DNA from: Pseudovibrio sp947494035 | Lineage (GTDB): Bacteria > Pseudomonadota > Alphaproteobacteria > Rhizobiales > Stappiaceae | Reading direction: 5' to 3' | NCBI GenBank assembly: GCA_947494035.1 | Contig: CANLTN010000017.1 | Coordinates: 24,207 to 88,206 of the forward strand | Length of the DNA: 64,000 nt | Notes under the pieces: model-generated | The model's database searches: none | Seen by the model: only the letters and a program-made list of their open reading frames with translations | What the model was told of the DNA's origin: nothing | Shown here: positions 44,901 through 53,503 of the stretch, piece by piece | Layout of the letters: every line of letters begins with the position of its first letter | Position numbering within the stretch: position 1 is the first letter of the stretch | Position numbers and translations under genes: made by a program

Positions 44901-45577
44901 TTGAACAGACGTGCTTCACGAACCCACAGGTCCATGATGCCGTTTTCATTCACCAGATCATCATCAACGGACTGAATGAAGCAGGCATGTGGTTGCGGAT
45001 GCTCGTAGGCGGTCGCAGAACGAGTCAGTTTGCCGGTTTCAAAGTCAACGTAATGGTGACCTTGGCTTGGGCCATCAATGCCATAAGCCCAGTGCAGACC
45101 GGTGTTGAACCACTGAGGGGAGTTCGGCGCAACCTTCTGGGTGGCAAGCATGTAGCGCAGTTCGTCATAAAACGCCTGTGCATCAGCTTCACTATCAAAG
45201 TAGCCGCCTTTCCAGCCCCAATAGGTCCATGTACCCGCCAGACGGTCGAACACCTGACGGCTGTCGATTTCGGAACCGAAGCGCTTGTCCTTGGCCATCT
45301 TGGAAAGGGCTTTGTCATCCGGTGCCTTGCGCCACAGCCAGGAAGGAACAGTGTTCTCTTCAACAGCCTTCAGTTTCGCGGGCACGCCTGCCTTACGAAA
45401 GTACTTTTGCGCAAGAATGTCTGAGGCAACCTGAGAGAACTGTTTTGGAACCTGAATGTTCTCGAGGCGAAACACAACAGAGCCGTCCGGGTTACGGATT
45501 TCGCTCGTTGCATTACAGAATTCAATATCTGCGTAGGGGGATTTTCCTTCCGCAGTATATCGCCGTTCAATTCTCAT
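41909..45577 (-). CDS. nrdJ: Vitamin B12-dependent (class II) ribonucleotide reductase
   Basis: A 1222-residue class II enzyme that makes deoxyribonucleotides using adenosylcobalamin. The catalytic motif region NPCSEYMFLDDTACNLASLNLL and the NSNNSVRVTDGFL segment are clear; the C-terminus ends in the TSCxxC-like zinc/redox cysteines CAECGNF, CLKCDTCGSTSGCS. The ATG at 45577 (MRIERRYT) is chosen because a frame to 45610 adds an atypical extension. Oxygen-independent, so useful in low-oxygen life. Two NrdR-like boxes lie about 170-210 bases upstream. Confidence 0.95.
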   Translation of the reverse strand: MRIERRYTAEGKSPYADIEFCNATSEIRNPDGSVVFRLENIQVPKQFSQVASDILAQKYFRKAGVPAKLKAVEENTVPSWLWRKAPDDKALSKMAKDKRFGSEIDSRQVFDRLAGTWTYWGWKGGYFDSEADAQAFYDELRYMLATQKVAPNSPQWFNTGLHWAYGIDGPSQGHHYVDFETGKLTRSATAYEHPQPHACFIQSVDDDLVNENGIMDLWVREARLFKYGSGTGTNFSSLRASGERLAGGGKSSGLMSFLKIGDRAAGAIKSGGTTRRAAKMVVVDIDHPDIEEFVTWKVHEEQKVAAIVTGSKICQKHLQAVMKACVNCEGSGDDCFDPKKNPALKREMRAAKKAMVPDNYIQRVVQFARQGYKTIEFPIYDTDWDSEAYLTVSGQNSNNSVRVTDGFLKAVTADGDWDLTGRIDGQTKKTIKAAELWEQIGYAAWASADPGLQYHTTINEWHTCPQGGEIRASNPCSEYMFLDDTACNLASLNLLQFSKEDRQFDFDKFEHATRLWQIVLEISVMMAQFPSKQIAQLSYEYRTTGLGYANIGGLLMTSGIAYDSDEGRALCGAITAIMTGVCYATSAEMAGELGAFPRYEENASDMLRVIRNHRRAAHSETNGYEKLSTLPVPLDASNCPQAELVERARLAWDKALELGEKHGYRNAQTTVIAPTGTIGLVMDCDTTGIEPDFALVKFKKLAGGGYFKIINRAVPDALRALGYSEAEIGEIEAYAVGHGSISQAPAINEASLRAKGFDDAAFEKLSGALGSAFDIKFVVNRWTLGDELLTSKLGVSAAQLDDMEFDLLTHMGFSKADIEAANTHVCGAMTLEGAPHLKEEHYPVFDCANPCGRIGKRFLSVNSHIQMMAAAQPFISGAISKTINMANSASVEDCKDAYMLSWKLGLKANALYRDGSKLSQPLNSQLLEDVDDEAEDTIDDILAQPQAARAEAVAERIVERIVERAVRNRERLPNRRKGYTQKASVGGHKVYLTTGEYEDGRIGEIFIDMHKEGAAFRSLMNNFAIAISLGLQYGVPLEEYVDAFTFTRFEPAGMVMGNDAIKNATSILDYIFRELAVSYLGRNDLAHVPPEALDSATSTSRSSAEGQGDDGGPAIVSHGLVRGQTEKFRLVPGGDPAVQLAGAISAQSDAIATAFQRGGDATGTVAVGTATPAAQPSVASQVAQARMKGYEGESCAECGNFTMVRNGTCLKCDTCGSTSGCS

Positions 45578-45742
45578 ATTCAGCCCCTTATCGCACCCGG
45601 TTTGGACCACCGCAGTGCATCTCGGTTTTAAGAGATCAGATAGCTAAGAATGTAACCAAAATTCCGCCGCCGGTTCTGATTACTCCGCTATCTGGTATTT
45701 ATCCTAAGTCAACGCAGGTAAGTGGCGCGCAAATCGATGCTA

Positions 45743-45758
45743 TCACAAGATCTAGTGT
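45743..45758. promoter_or_regulatory. NrdR-like box 1
   Basis: TCACAAGATCTAGTGT matches the palindromic NrdR pattern (ACACWATATATWGTGT type) at most positions. It lies upstream of nrdJ, with its centre 31 bases from the second box. Confidence 0.6.
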
Positions 45759-45773
45759 GCCGATAATATATTA

Positions 45774-45789
45774 ACACAATATTTAGACC
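45774..45789. promoter_or_regulatory. NrdR-like box 2
   Basis: ACACAATATTTAGACC is a good left-half match to the NrdR consensus with a weaker right half. The 15-base gap to box 1 (31 bases start to start, about three helical turns) is the spacing normal for tandem NrdR boxes. Confidence 0.6.
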
Positions 45790-46275
45790 GTAATTGGCAA
45801 AAAAAAGCGACCGCTTGAAGTGAATTTAAATCCAACTCCTAGCACTCGAAGCTACTTAAATTTTGGTGAACTCCCGGCAGATGCCGCACTATCCTGAACA
45901 CGTCTTGATTTCGTCCTCAAACTAGATTGAATCGGAAAGCATCGTCAAGCGCGTTCTGTCCACTGCTTGTGTGTATAAGAGGGATCAGAACACCAAATAT
46001 TGTAATCTATGTGGATTGTGGGGACCCTTTGATCTGCCAAAAAAGGGGCGCAGGCAGCAGAACCCCGCCATTTCCGCAAAGCCAAGCGAAAAAGCGAACT
46101 CAACCTCATTTTTTTTGGGGAGTAATTTTGCGAAAAATTATTCAGTGGATCACAAAAAATAACAGGTAAAAAGTCTGTGTACCCTGCGCAATTTTACTCA
46201 GCAGATATATCGATAGATCCTATATAGTTTCCCAAAGACCTTAAGCATCTGGTTAGGTTAAAGTAGCGAGCAGAT
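45790..46275. other. Non-coding gap after the NrdR boxes
   Basis: About 490 bases to the receiver gene. A frame at 45927-46169 (80 codons) has a coding-unlike composition and no family, so I do not call it. No terminator or further repeat is seen. Confidence 0.4.
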
Positions 46276-46980
46276 ATGCATCACACCTCCTTCGGCAAGG
46301 ACATTTCTCAGCTAGATGTGGTTCTTGTGGAACAGTCAAAACCCACCCAAGCTATCTTGCGGGGCATTTTGGGAACTCTGAAGCTGGGGCGCGTTCGTGT
46401 CTACGACAGCCCCAAGGAGGCATTGCCAAATTTGATCTCGGACCCACCAGATATGGTGTTGTCCGGGTGGGAGATGAAACCGGTCAGCGGCTTCCAGCTC
46501 TTAAAGCTCATGCGTTCCGGGCGAATCCCGGAATTGATCAATGTCCCGCTCGTCTTCATTACCGCCTATGGCACCCGTGCACTAGTGACCCGCGCAATGG
46601 AAGCAGGGGCGCACCACTTGCTTGTGACGCCCATTTCCTCGGCCTCCTTGAAGAAGTCCTTAGATTCGATCTGCAAGGATCGCCGTCAGTTTGTCCGCAA
46701 TCGTGACGGTGGCTTTATCATTGATGGCACTGCAAAACGGCTGGAGCAGAACGAGGCCAAGTTTGCCACGCTGAATAAAGCGCGCGAGTACCAGAAGCGT
46801 GACAGCGCCATACCGCGCCCCGATTCTTCTGCGCAGCCAAAACCCGGCAATGCCGCCAGACCAGTGCTTGAAACAGACGAAAACGAGCCGCTTTCCCTTA
46901 AAGATCTGGAAATTGGAAGAGTTTCATCCGCAGACAAGTTCGGTCAAAACCCGTATCTGTCCCGCCGCGAACCAAAGTGA
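46276..46980 (+). CDS. Response-regulator-like protein with degenerate receiver domain
   Basis: A 234-residue protein. Residues about 12-130 form a CheY-like receiver (VVLVEQSKPTQAILRGIL; VPLVFITAYGTRALVTRAMEAGAHHLLVTP). The phosphoacceptor site reads MVLSGWEMKPVSGF, so the usual aspartate is Gly64. The acidic pair is reduced to Glu19, and the conserved Lys before Pro is Thr118. It should not be phosphorylated in the normal way. The C-terminal 100 residues are Pro/Ser-rich and low complexity, with no DNA-binding or enzyme domain. Unlinked to a histidine kinase. Confidence 0.8.
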   Translation: MHHTSFGKDISQLDVVLVEQSKPTQAILRGILGTLKLGRVRVYDSPKEALPNLISDPPDMVLSGWEMKPVSGFQLLKLMRSGRIPELINVPLVFITAYGTRALVTRAMEAGAHHLLVTPISSASLKKSLDSICKDRRQFVRNRDGGFIIDGTAKRLEQNEAKFATLNKAREYQKRDSAIPRPDSSAQPKPGNAARPVLETDENEPLSLKDLEIGRVSSADKFGQNPYLSRREPK

Positions 46981-47148
46981 AGAGGCAAATGCGGTGCTGA
47001 ATTGTCAAAATAATAACTGACCCTAGGATATTTTAGGCGAGTTCCGGTGAATAGTTGAAACTACGGGTCTCTAAGACTGGACAGGCCCCCAAACACTCGT
47101 CATATTCCGAGAAAATTGACAAGCCAGCGATCTGGAAAGGCCAGACAT

Positions 47149-47535
47149 ATGAAACACCTTCTGCTGACGTTCTTCACATGGTGGAACAACGACACGTGGG
47201 GCACTCGCTTCTTCACATGGAGAAAGGGTGAGTTCGTCGGGACCGATGATTTTGGCAACAAGTACTATAAAGAGCGTGGCGGCAAGCGTCGCTGGGTGAT
47301 TTATAAAAACCTTGCAGAAGCCTCCCAGATCCCTGCCGGCTGGCACGGCTGGATGCATTACCGCACAGACACGCCTCCTACAGAGAGTGGTTATGTTCCG
47401 CATGACTGGGAAATAGCCCACGCTCCAAACCGGACAGGCACACCATACGCCTACCGTCCAAAGGGCTCCATCCTGACCCCGGAAAAACGTCCGGAAGTGA
47501 CAGGAGACTACCATGCCTGGACACCCGGCGAATAA
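47149..47535 (+). CDS. Complex I accessory subunit NDUFA12 family protein
   Basis: A 128-residue homologue of the mitochondrial complex I subunit NDUFA12 (B17.2), found in alphaproteobacteria. The conserved core is GTRFFTWRKGEFVGTDDFGNKYY and WHGWMHYRTDTPP, with a C-terminal TGDYHAWTPG. It binds the hydrophilic arm of NADH:quinone oxidoreductase. Start at 47149 after GGAAAGG; the longer frame from 47116 lacks support. A bidirectional terminator follows. Confidence 0.88.
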   Translation: MKHLLLTFFTWWNNDTWGTRFFTWRKGEFVGTDDFGNKYYKERGGKRRWVIYKNLAEASQIPAGWHGWMHYRTDTPPTESGYVPHDWEIAHAPNRTGTPYAYRPKGSILTPEKRPEVTGDYHAWTPGE

Positions 47536-47566
47536 GTCGGTCGCCAAGAATTAAAGTTCAGACACA

Positions 47567-47596
47567 AAAAAGCCCGGTCAACCGACCGGGCTTTTT
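47567..47596. terminator. Bidirectional Rho-independent terminator
   Basis: AAAAAGCCCGGTC and GACCGGGCTTTTT form a perfect 13-bp stem over an AACC loop. It serves both the NDUFA12-like gene on the plus strand and the hydrolase on the minus strand. Confidence 0.88.
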
Positions 47597-47620
47597 CTTA
47601 TGCAAAGAAGTCTGTGGTGA

Positions 47621-48280
47621 TTAAACCGCGTCTTCCCCGATCAAGCCGAGACGGCGATCCAGATAGCCGGCGCAGTTATCAATCAGACCATCCACATGAT
47701 TTTCAAAGAAGTGGTTCGCACCAGGCATTTCCTGATGGTCGATGATGATACCCTTTTGGGTCTTCAGCTTATCAACCAGTGTCTGAACGTCCTTTTGCGG
47801 AACAACCTTGTCTTCCTCGCCATGAATGATCAGCCCAGAAGACGGGCAGGGGGCAAGGAATGAAAAGTCATGAAGGTTTGCTGGTGGCGCAATAGAGATA
47901 AAGCCTTCCACTTCCGGACGACGCATCAAAAGCTGCATGCCGATCCACGCACCAAACGAGAAACCTGCAATCCAGCATGCGCGTGCATCAGGATGTACAG
48001 TCTGTACCCAATCCAGCGCCGCCGCTGCGTCAGACAGCTCACCTTGCCCGTGATCGAACTGGCCTTGTGAACGACCGACACCGCGGAAGTTGAAGCGCAG
48101 AACGGCAAAGCCGCGTTTCGCAAACATGTAATACATCTGGTAGATGATCTGATTGTTCATCGTACCGCCAAACTGCGGGTGCAGATGCAAAACCAATGCA
48201 ATTGGAGCGTTGCGTTTTTTAGCTGGATGGAAACGGCCTTCTAGCCGCCCTGCAGGGCCATTGAAGATCACCTCAGGCAT
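47621..48280 (-). CDS. Alpha/beta hydrolase
   Basis: A 219-residue hydrolase. Nucleophile elbow is GFSFG (Ser108), the acid is likely in IIHGEEDKVVP and the histidine in GANHFF. An early HLHPQFGGTMNNQ and FNFRGVGRSQG are typical of a widespread bacterial group of unknown substrate. I start at the ATG at 48280 (MPEVIF) rather than 48289. Stands alone, convergent with the NDUFA12-like gene. Confidence 0.83.
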   Translation of the reverse strand: MPEVIFNGPAGRLEGRFHPAKKRNAPIALVLHLHPQFGGTMNNQIIYQMYYMFAKRGFAVLRFNFRGVGRSQGQFDHGQGELSDAAAALDWVQTVHPDARACWIAGFSFGAWIGMQLLMRRPEVEGFISIAPPANLHDFSFLAPCPSSGLIIHGEEDKVVPQKDVQTLVDKLKTQKGIIIDHQEMPGANHFFENHVDGLIDNCAGYLDRRLGLIGEDAV

Positions 48281-48393
48281 ATACTGCAAAATCCTCTTGT
48301 TTTGGTTGGCAGCAAATGGCCGCCAGTTTTTTCTAGTACACCGGATTGTTATCGATTAAACTTGACTATAAGATGCAAGTTTACTAGAACCAG

Positions 48394-48410
48394 TTTAGAA
48401 TTATTCTACG
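48394..48410. promoter_or_regulatory. Irr-type iron box upstream of the suf operon
   Basis: TTTAGAA-TTA-TTCTACG matches the iron control element of the alphaproteobacterial regulator Irr (TTTAGAA-N3-TTCTAAA) at 12 of 14 fixed positions. A weaker partial copy (TAGAACCAGTTTAG) lies just before it. The site is about 200 bases ahead of the first suf gene, consistent with iron-dependent control. Confidence 0.55.
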
Positions 48411-48610
48411 ATGAATCTCAAGGGCTACACCGAAAATCGACCTCGATAGGAGAAAGGTATATCCAACTCGGCGCACTCACGTTATAGACCTCAAAGAACT
48501 CAAAGGGAACTCTCTATCCCTTATCGTAAGCACCGTGGAAAATATCAAGGTTTCCATTTCCGTGAAGACCCAATTAGGGCATTAAAGAACCCCATTTTCT
48601 GTGTTAAACT

Positions 48611-49777
48611 ATGACAATAAACCGCGAACTGACATATTTAGACTATAACGCCAGCGCTCCGCTGAGGGAAGAATCTCTTTTAGCGCTTCAGGAAGCCTAT
48701 AAGGCAGCTGGCAATGCGTCCTCTATTCATGCCAGTGGACGCCGAGCCCGAGCCATTATCGAAGATGCAAGGCACAAAATTGCAGAACTGGTTGATGGAA
48801 TTCCGGCAAATGTCATTTTTACAAGTGGCGCGTCAGAAGCAAACGTAACGGCATTGTCGCCGACGTGGCTGAAGAACGGTGAGCCCTATATTTTAACCCA
48901 GGTTTTTGTGAGCGCAATCGAACACCCTTCCGTTATTGCCGGTGGTCGATTTGCACCCCAGAACGTACAGAGCATTCCCGTTGATGAAGCGGGCCGCGTT
49001 ATGGTCGACGAACTGCGCGTGATGCTTGGGCAACTGGGAAACGACGAAACAGTTTTGGTATCCGTCATGGCTGCCAACAGTGAGACCGGTGTTTTGCAGC
49101 CTCTGCGCGAAATTGGCGTACTCACTGAGGAGTTGGGTCATATCTTCCATGTGGACGGCGTCCAGATGGCAGGCAAAGAGCCAATTTCCATGGCCATGAT
49201 AGGCTGTAACTCCATGTCGATCTCCTCCCACAAAATCGGAGGTCCTCAAGGGGTTGGCGCTCTTATCCTCGGCAAAGGCGACTTTCGCCCCATTCCGCTG
49301 CTCACAGGTGGCGGACAAGAATCGTGGAGAAGAGCCGGAACAGAGAATACAGCAGGCATTGCAGGGTTTGCGGTTGCGGCAGCGCAATCAATCGATCCTG
49401 CAGAGCGTGCTAGGATTTCGCGCCTGCGAGACCACATGGAAGAGAGGCTGAAACAGGCCTCTCCCGAGGCGATCATCTTCGGCGAAGATGTTCCCCGTCT
49501 TGGCAACACGACATGTTTCGCAGTTGAGGGGATTTCAGCTGAAACTGCGCTCATCAACTTCGACTTGTTTGATGTAGCTGTTTCATCCGGATCCGCTTGT
49601 TCTTCCGGCAAAGTTGGCGCATCCCATGTGCTTCTTGCAATGGGTGTACCGGAATCATTGGCGCGTGGCGCGATCCGGATCAGTCTGGGTTGGGCAACCA
49701 ACGATGACGATGTCGAGCGCTTTTTAAGTGCTTGGACGAAAATATATAAACGAATGAAGCCCACACAGAAGGGGTGA
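48611..49777 (+). CDS. Cysteine desulfurase, NifS/IscS-type
   Basis: A 388-residue pyridoxal-phosphate enzyme. Lys208 in SSHKIGG binds PLP, and Cys330 in SSGSACSSG carries the persulfide. It releases sulfur from cysteine for Fe-S assembly. It heads the suf operon in place of the IscR gene that often comes first, and it is the class I type, whereas the SufS later in the operon is class II. The ATG at 48611 has no strong ribosome site. Confidence 0.9.
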   Translation: MTINRELTYLDYNASAPLREESLLALQEAYKAAGNASSIHASGRRARAIIEDARHKIAELVDGIPANVIFTSGASEANVTALSPTWLKNGEPYILTQVFVSAIEHPSVIAGGRFAPQNVQSIPVDEAGRVMVDELRVMLGQLGNDETVLVSVMAANSETGVLQPLREIGVLTEELGHIFHVDGVQMAGKEPISMAMIGCNSMSISSHKIGGPQGVGALILGKGDFRPIPLLTGGGQESWRRAGTENTAGIAGFAVAAAQSIDPAERARISRLRDHMEERLKQASPEAIIFGEDVPRLGNTTCFAVEGISAETALINFDLFDVAVSSGSACSSGKVGASHVLLAMGVPESLARGAIRISLGWATNDDDVERFLSAWTKIYKRMKPTQKG

Positions 49778-49918
49778 ACGCCGTTTTAAAAATAACCGAG
49801 GACAACAACCTCGTATAAATAAGGATGCACTGTGTTGAAACGGCGCATCTGTTAAGTAGGGCAAAAGGGTCCAATAAGTGTACCCAATGCGGCTTTGAAC
49901 CGCGTATGGAGACAAAGC

Positions 49919-51391
49919 ATGGCGGCAGTCCAGGAAACGATTGACAAGGTCAAGGAAATTGACGTCGATCAGTATAAATATGGCTTCGTAACCGATATCG
50001 AGAGTGAGCTTGCTCCCAAAGGGCTCAATGAAGATATCGTTGCATACATTTCGGCGAAAAAAGAAGAACCGGAATGGATGCTCAACTGGCGTTTGGATGC
50101 GTTTCGTCGTTGGAAAACGATGGAAGAGCCCACATGGGCGCGAGTTGATTACCCGAAGATCGATTTTGAAGACCTTCACTATTACGCAGCACCTAAGAAG
50201 CGCGAGGGACTGAAGTCTCTTGACGAGGTCGATCCGGAAATTCTGGAGACCTACAAGAAACTCGGCATTCCATTGTCCGAGCAGGAAATCTTGGCAGGTG
50301 TCGCACCGGAACACCGCGTCGCTGTTGATGCTGTTTTCGATAGTGTGTCGGTAGCAACAACCTTTAAGGAAGAACTGGCCAAGGCAGGCGTTATTTTCTG
50401 CCCGATCTCCGAAGCAATTCGTGAGCATCCAGAGCTGGTTCAAAAATACCTTGGGTCTGTTGTTCCAGTCTCCGATAACTTCTACGCAACATTGAACTCT
50501 GCTGTGTTCTCTGATGGGTCGTTTGTGTACATTCCTCCAGGCGTTCGTTGCCCAATGGAACTGTCCACTTACTTCCGTATCAACGAGCAGAATACCGGCC
50601 AGTTCGAACGTACACTCATCATTGCAGATAAAGGCTCTTACGTGTCTTATCTGGAAGGGTGTACAGCACCTCAGCGCGACGAAAACCAGCTGCATGCAGC
50701 CGTTGTTGAACTCGTTGCACTTGAAGATGCACAAATCAAATACTCCACTGTTCAGAACTGGTACCCAGGCGACTCTGAAGGCAAGGGTGGTATTTACAAC
50801 TTCGTGACCAAGCGTGGCGATTGCCGCGAAAAGAACTCCAAGATCTCCTGGACACAGGTAGAGACCGGATCTGCAATCACGTGGAAATACCCGAGCTGCA
50901 TTCTGCGCGGAGACAACTCACAAGGTGAGTTCTACTCCATCGCCATCTCCAATGGTCACCAGCAGATCGACAGTGGAACCAAGATGATCCATCTGGGCAA
51001 GAACACGGCCAGCCGGATTATCTCCAAGGGTATCTCAGCAGGTGTTTCCCAAAACACCTATCGCGGGCAGGTTTCCGCGCATCGCAAGGCATCTAACGCA
51101 CGTAACTTCACCCAATGTGACTCGCTTCTCATTGGCGATAAGTGCGGTGCCCACACCGTCCCTTATATCGAAAGCAAGAACTCCTCAGCGGTGTTCGAGC
51201 ACGAAGCAACAACCTCCAAGATCTCTGACGATCAGATGTTCTACTGCCAGGCCCGCGGCCTGAATGAAGAAGAAGCTGTCGCATTGATCGTGAATGGTTT
51301 TGTCCGGGACGTAATCCAGCAACTGCCAATGGAATTTGCAGTTGAGGCACAAAAACTGATTTCGATCAGCCTTGAAGGAAGTGTGGGCTAA
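49919..51391 (+). CDS. sufB: Fe-S cluster scaffold subunit SufB
   Basis: A 490-residue SufB, full length. The family blocks are present: an N-terminal YKYGFVTDIES, central SDGSFVYIPPGVRCPMELSTYFRIN and the C-terminal ARGLNEEEAVALIVNGF. Together with SufC and SufD it forms the scaffold that builds Fe-S clusters. The ATG at 49919 (MAAVQET) is preferred over one at 49895. Confidence 0.95.
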   Translation: MAAVQETIDKVKEIDVDQYKYGFVTDIESELAPKGLNEDIVAYISAKKEEPEWMLNWRLDAFRRWKTMEEPTWARVDYPKIDFEDLHYYAAPKKREGLKSLDEVDPEILETYKKLGIPLSEQEILAGVAPEHRVAVDAVFDSVSVATTFKEELAKAGVIFCPISEAIREHPELVQKYLGSVVPVSDNFYATLNSAVFSDGSFVYIPPGVRCPMELSTYFRINEQNTGQFERTLIIADKGSYVSYLEGCTAPQRDENQLHAAVVELVALEDAQIKYSTVQNWYPGDSEGKGGIYNFVTKRGDCREKNSKISWTQVETGSAITWKYPSCILRGDNSQGEFYSIAISNGHQQIDSGTKMIHLGKNTASRIISKGISAGVSQNTYRGQVSAHRKASNARNFTQCDSLLIGDKCGAHTVPYIESKNSSAVFEHEATTSKISDDQMFYCQARGLNEEEAVALIVNGFVRDVIQQLPMEFAVEAQKLISISLEGSVG

Positions 51392-51451
51392 AACGCGGTC
51401 ATTCGCGTTTGCCTCGTACCTATTGAAAAATTGAAAAGACGAGAACGATAG

Positions 51452-52204
51452 ATGCTTGAGATTAAAAACCTGCACGCCGAAGTTGATGGCAACAAAATCC
51501 TTCGCGGAATTGATCTGACCGTACGCCCTGGCGAGATCCACGCGATCATGGGACCAAACGGTTCTGGTAAGTCCACCCTGTCATATGTTCTGGCAGGCAA
51601 GGAAGACTACGAGATCACCGAGGGCTCCATCACCTATAATGGTGTCGACTGGGAAGAGCTTGGCGCAGACGAACGCGCTGCAGCCGGTATGTTCCTTGCG
51701 TTCCAGTACCCGATCGAAATTCCGGGTGTTGCAACCATGACTTTCCTGAAGACCGCTTTGAACGCACAGCGCAAAGCACGCGGTGAAGACGAAATCTCCA
51801 CCCCTGACTTCATGAAGCTTGTGCGTGAGAAAGCCAAGGAACTGAAAGTGACGCCGGACATGCTGAAGCGTCCGCTCAACGTTGGTTTCTCCGGCGGTGA
51901 AAAGAAGCGCGCTGAAATCCTCCAGATGTCTCTGCTTGAGCCAAGCCTGTGCGTTCTGGATGAAACTGACTCCGGTCTGGACATCGATGCACTGCGCATT
52001 GTTTCAGAAGGCGTCAACCAGCTGCGCTCTCCTGACCGCTCCATGATCGTCATCACGCACTACCAGCGTTTGCTCGATCACATCGTCCCGGACGTGGTGC
52101 ATGTTCTGTCCAAAGGCAAGATCGTAAAAACCGGTGGTAAAGAGCTTGCTCTTGAACTGGAGAAAAACGGTTACGCTGATTACGTCGATGAAGAAGCAGC
52201 TTGA
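51452..52204 (+). CDS. sufC: Fe-S assembly ATPase SufC
   Basis: A 250-residue ABC-type ATPase: Walker A GPNGSGKST (residues 34-42), signature FSGGEKKRAEI, Walker B CVLDETDSGLD. It drives the SufBCD scaffold. Sixty bases after sufB and 15 before sufD. Confidence 0.95.
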   Translation: MLEIKNLHAEVDGNKILRGIDLTVRPGEIHAIMGPNGSGKSTLSYVLAGKEDYEITEGSITYNGVDWEELGADERAAAGMFLAFQYPIEIPGVATMTFLKTALNAQRKARGEDEISTPDFMKLVREKAKELKVTPDMLKRPLNVGFSGGEKKRAEILQMSLLEPSLCVLDETDSGLDIDALRIVSEGVNQLRSPDRSMIVITHYQRLLDHIVPDVVHVLSKGKIVKTGGKELALELEKNGYADYVDEEAA

Positions 52205-52219
52205 GCTGGAGGGTGACCG

Positions 52220-53503
52220 ATGAATGCTCCGGCAAAGATTCAAGAGACTAACGCAGAGCAGAGCCTGAACGCTCAGTTCGACGCAATTTTCGCGCAAACA
52301 ACGCAAAAAAACGCAAATCAACGCAAGCAGGCGTGGGACGCTTTCAAAGCGAAGGGCATCCCGCATCGCCGCGTTGAGGAGTGGCACTATACTGATCTGC
52401 GCTCCAAGATGAACGATGCATTTGCATTGGCTTCCAAAACCACTCCCAAAGCCGAGGCTTTGAACGGAGCAGGTGAGCTGAAGACCTACCGCATCGCCAT
52501 CGTAAACGGTCGCTACGCGCCAAAACTGTCTTCAAATCAGGAAGTTGCAGGTCTGTCCGTAGCTGAAACCAGTGGTGTTTTGGAAGCTCAGCTCGGCACT
52601 GACGATGCTATGGCGTCCCTCAATCAGGCTCTGGTTCAGGGTGGCATCAGCATCAAGATCGATGCAAATGCAAAGATTGGGCTACCAATCGAGATCGTTC
52701 GTTACACCGACGGTTCCGACATCAGCTCCTATACCGGCACCTCCGTCGAGATTGGTGATAACGCAAAAGCGCTCATCATCGAAAGCTTCGAAGGTGATGC
52801 AAATGCCGCTTATCAATCCAACGCCCTCACAGAGGTCAAAGTTGGTGATAAGGCAGATGTGCACTGGCTGAAACTGCAGGTGGAAAGCCCAAAAGCTCAG
52901 CATATTGAAACGCTTAGCGTTGAGTTGGGTGCGGAAACAAACTTCCAGCACTTCATCTACAACGAAGGCTCGGCCCTGTCCCGCGCGCAGCTCTTCCTTG
53001 AGTTCAAAGGCGAGTGCACCCACGCCGGTCTGCGCGGAACATCCCTGCTCAAAGACAGCCAACATGCTGATATCACACTGTTTGTGAACCACGCCGTTCC
53101 AGGATGTGAAAGCCGCGAATACTACCGAGCCGTCGTCGACGACAAAGCCCGCTCAGTCTTCCAAGGCAAGATCATTGTGAAACAGGCGGCTCAGAAGACC
53201 GATGGTCAAATGATGATCAAAACGCTTCTCCTGAGCGATACTGCTGAAATCAATGCCAAACCTGAGCTGGAGATCTTCGCAGACGACGTTCAGTGCGCCC
53301 ACGGTTCCACCACCGGCGACATTGACGAAGACCTGCTGTTCTACCTCATGGCACGCGGTATTCCTGAAGCACAAGCACGCAAAATCCTCGTTCTCGCATT
53401 CCTTTCTGAAGCTATTGAGGAATTTGAAGAGGAACAGTGTGTAGACTTGCTGGAAGCAATGACCCGCAAGTGGCTTCACGCAGATGATTTGGTGAGCGAA
53501 TGA
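52220..53503 (+). CDS. sufD: Fe-S scaffold subunit SufD
   Basis: A 427-residue SufD with the SufB/SufD beta-helix core and the conserved end CAHGSTTGDIDEDLLFYLMARGI. The N-terminal 110 residues are more variable, as usual. The stop overlaps sufS by four bases (ATGA). Confidence 0.94.
   Translation: MNAPAKIQETNAEQSLNAQFDAIFAQTTQKNANQRKQAWDAFKAKGIPHRRVEEWHYTDLRSKMNDAFALASKTTPKAEALNGAGELKTYRIAIVNGRYAPKLSSNQEVAGLSVAETSGVLEAQLGTDDAMASLNQALVQGGISIKIDANAKIGLPIEIVRYTDGSDISSYTGTSVEIGDNAKALIIESFEGDANAAYQSNALTEVKVGDKADVHWLKLQVESPKAQHIETLSVELGAETNFQHFIYNEGSALSRAQLFLEFKGECTHAGLRGTSLLKDSQHADITLFVNHAVPGCESREYYRAVVDDKARSVFQGKIIVKQAAQKTDGQMMIKTLLLSDTAEINAKPELEIFADDVQCAHGSTTGDIDEDLLFYLMARGIPEAQARKILVLAFLSEAIEEFEEEQCVDLLEAMTRKWLHADDLVSE

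Noticed and set aside
42224..45424. Long plus-strand frames (up to 459 codons) opposite nrdJ
   Set aside because: Shadow frames caused by codon bias of the highly conserved nrdJ gene; no domain, no ribosome sites.
45927..46169. 80-codon frame between the NrdR boxes and the receiver gene
   Set aside because: No ribosome site, coding-unlike composition and an overlapping alternative frame; more likely chance.
49724..50734. 336-codon minus-strand frame over sufB and the gap before it
   Set aside because: It is antisense to sufB and rich in Cys/Phe/Arg, typical of a shadow frame.
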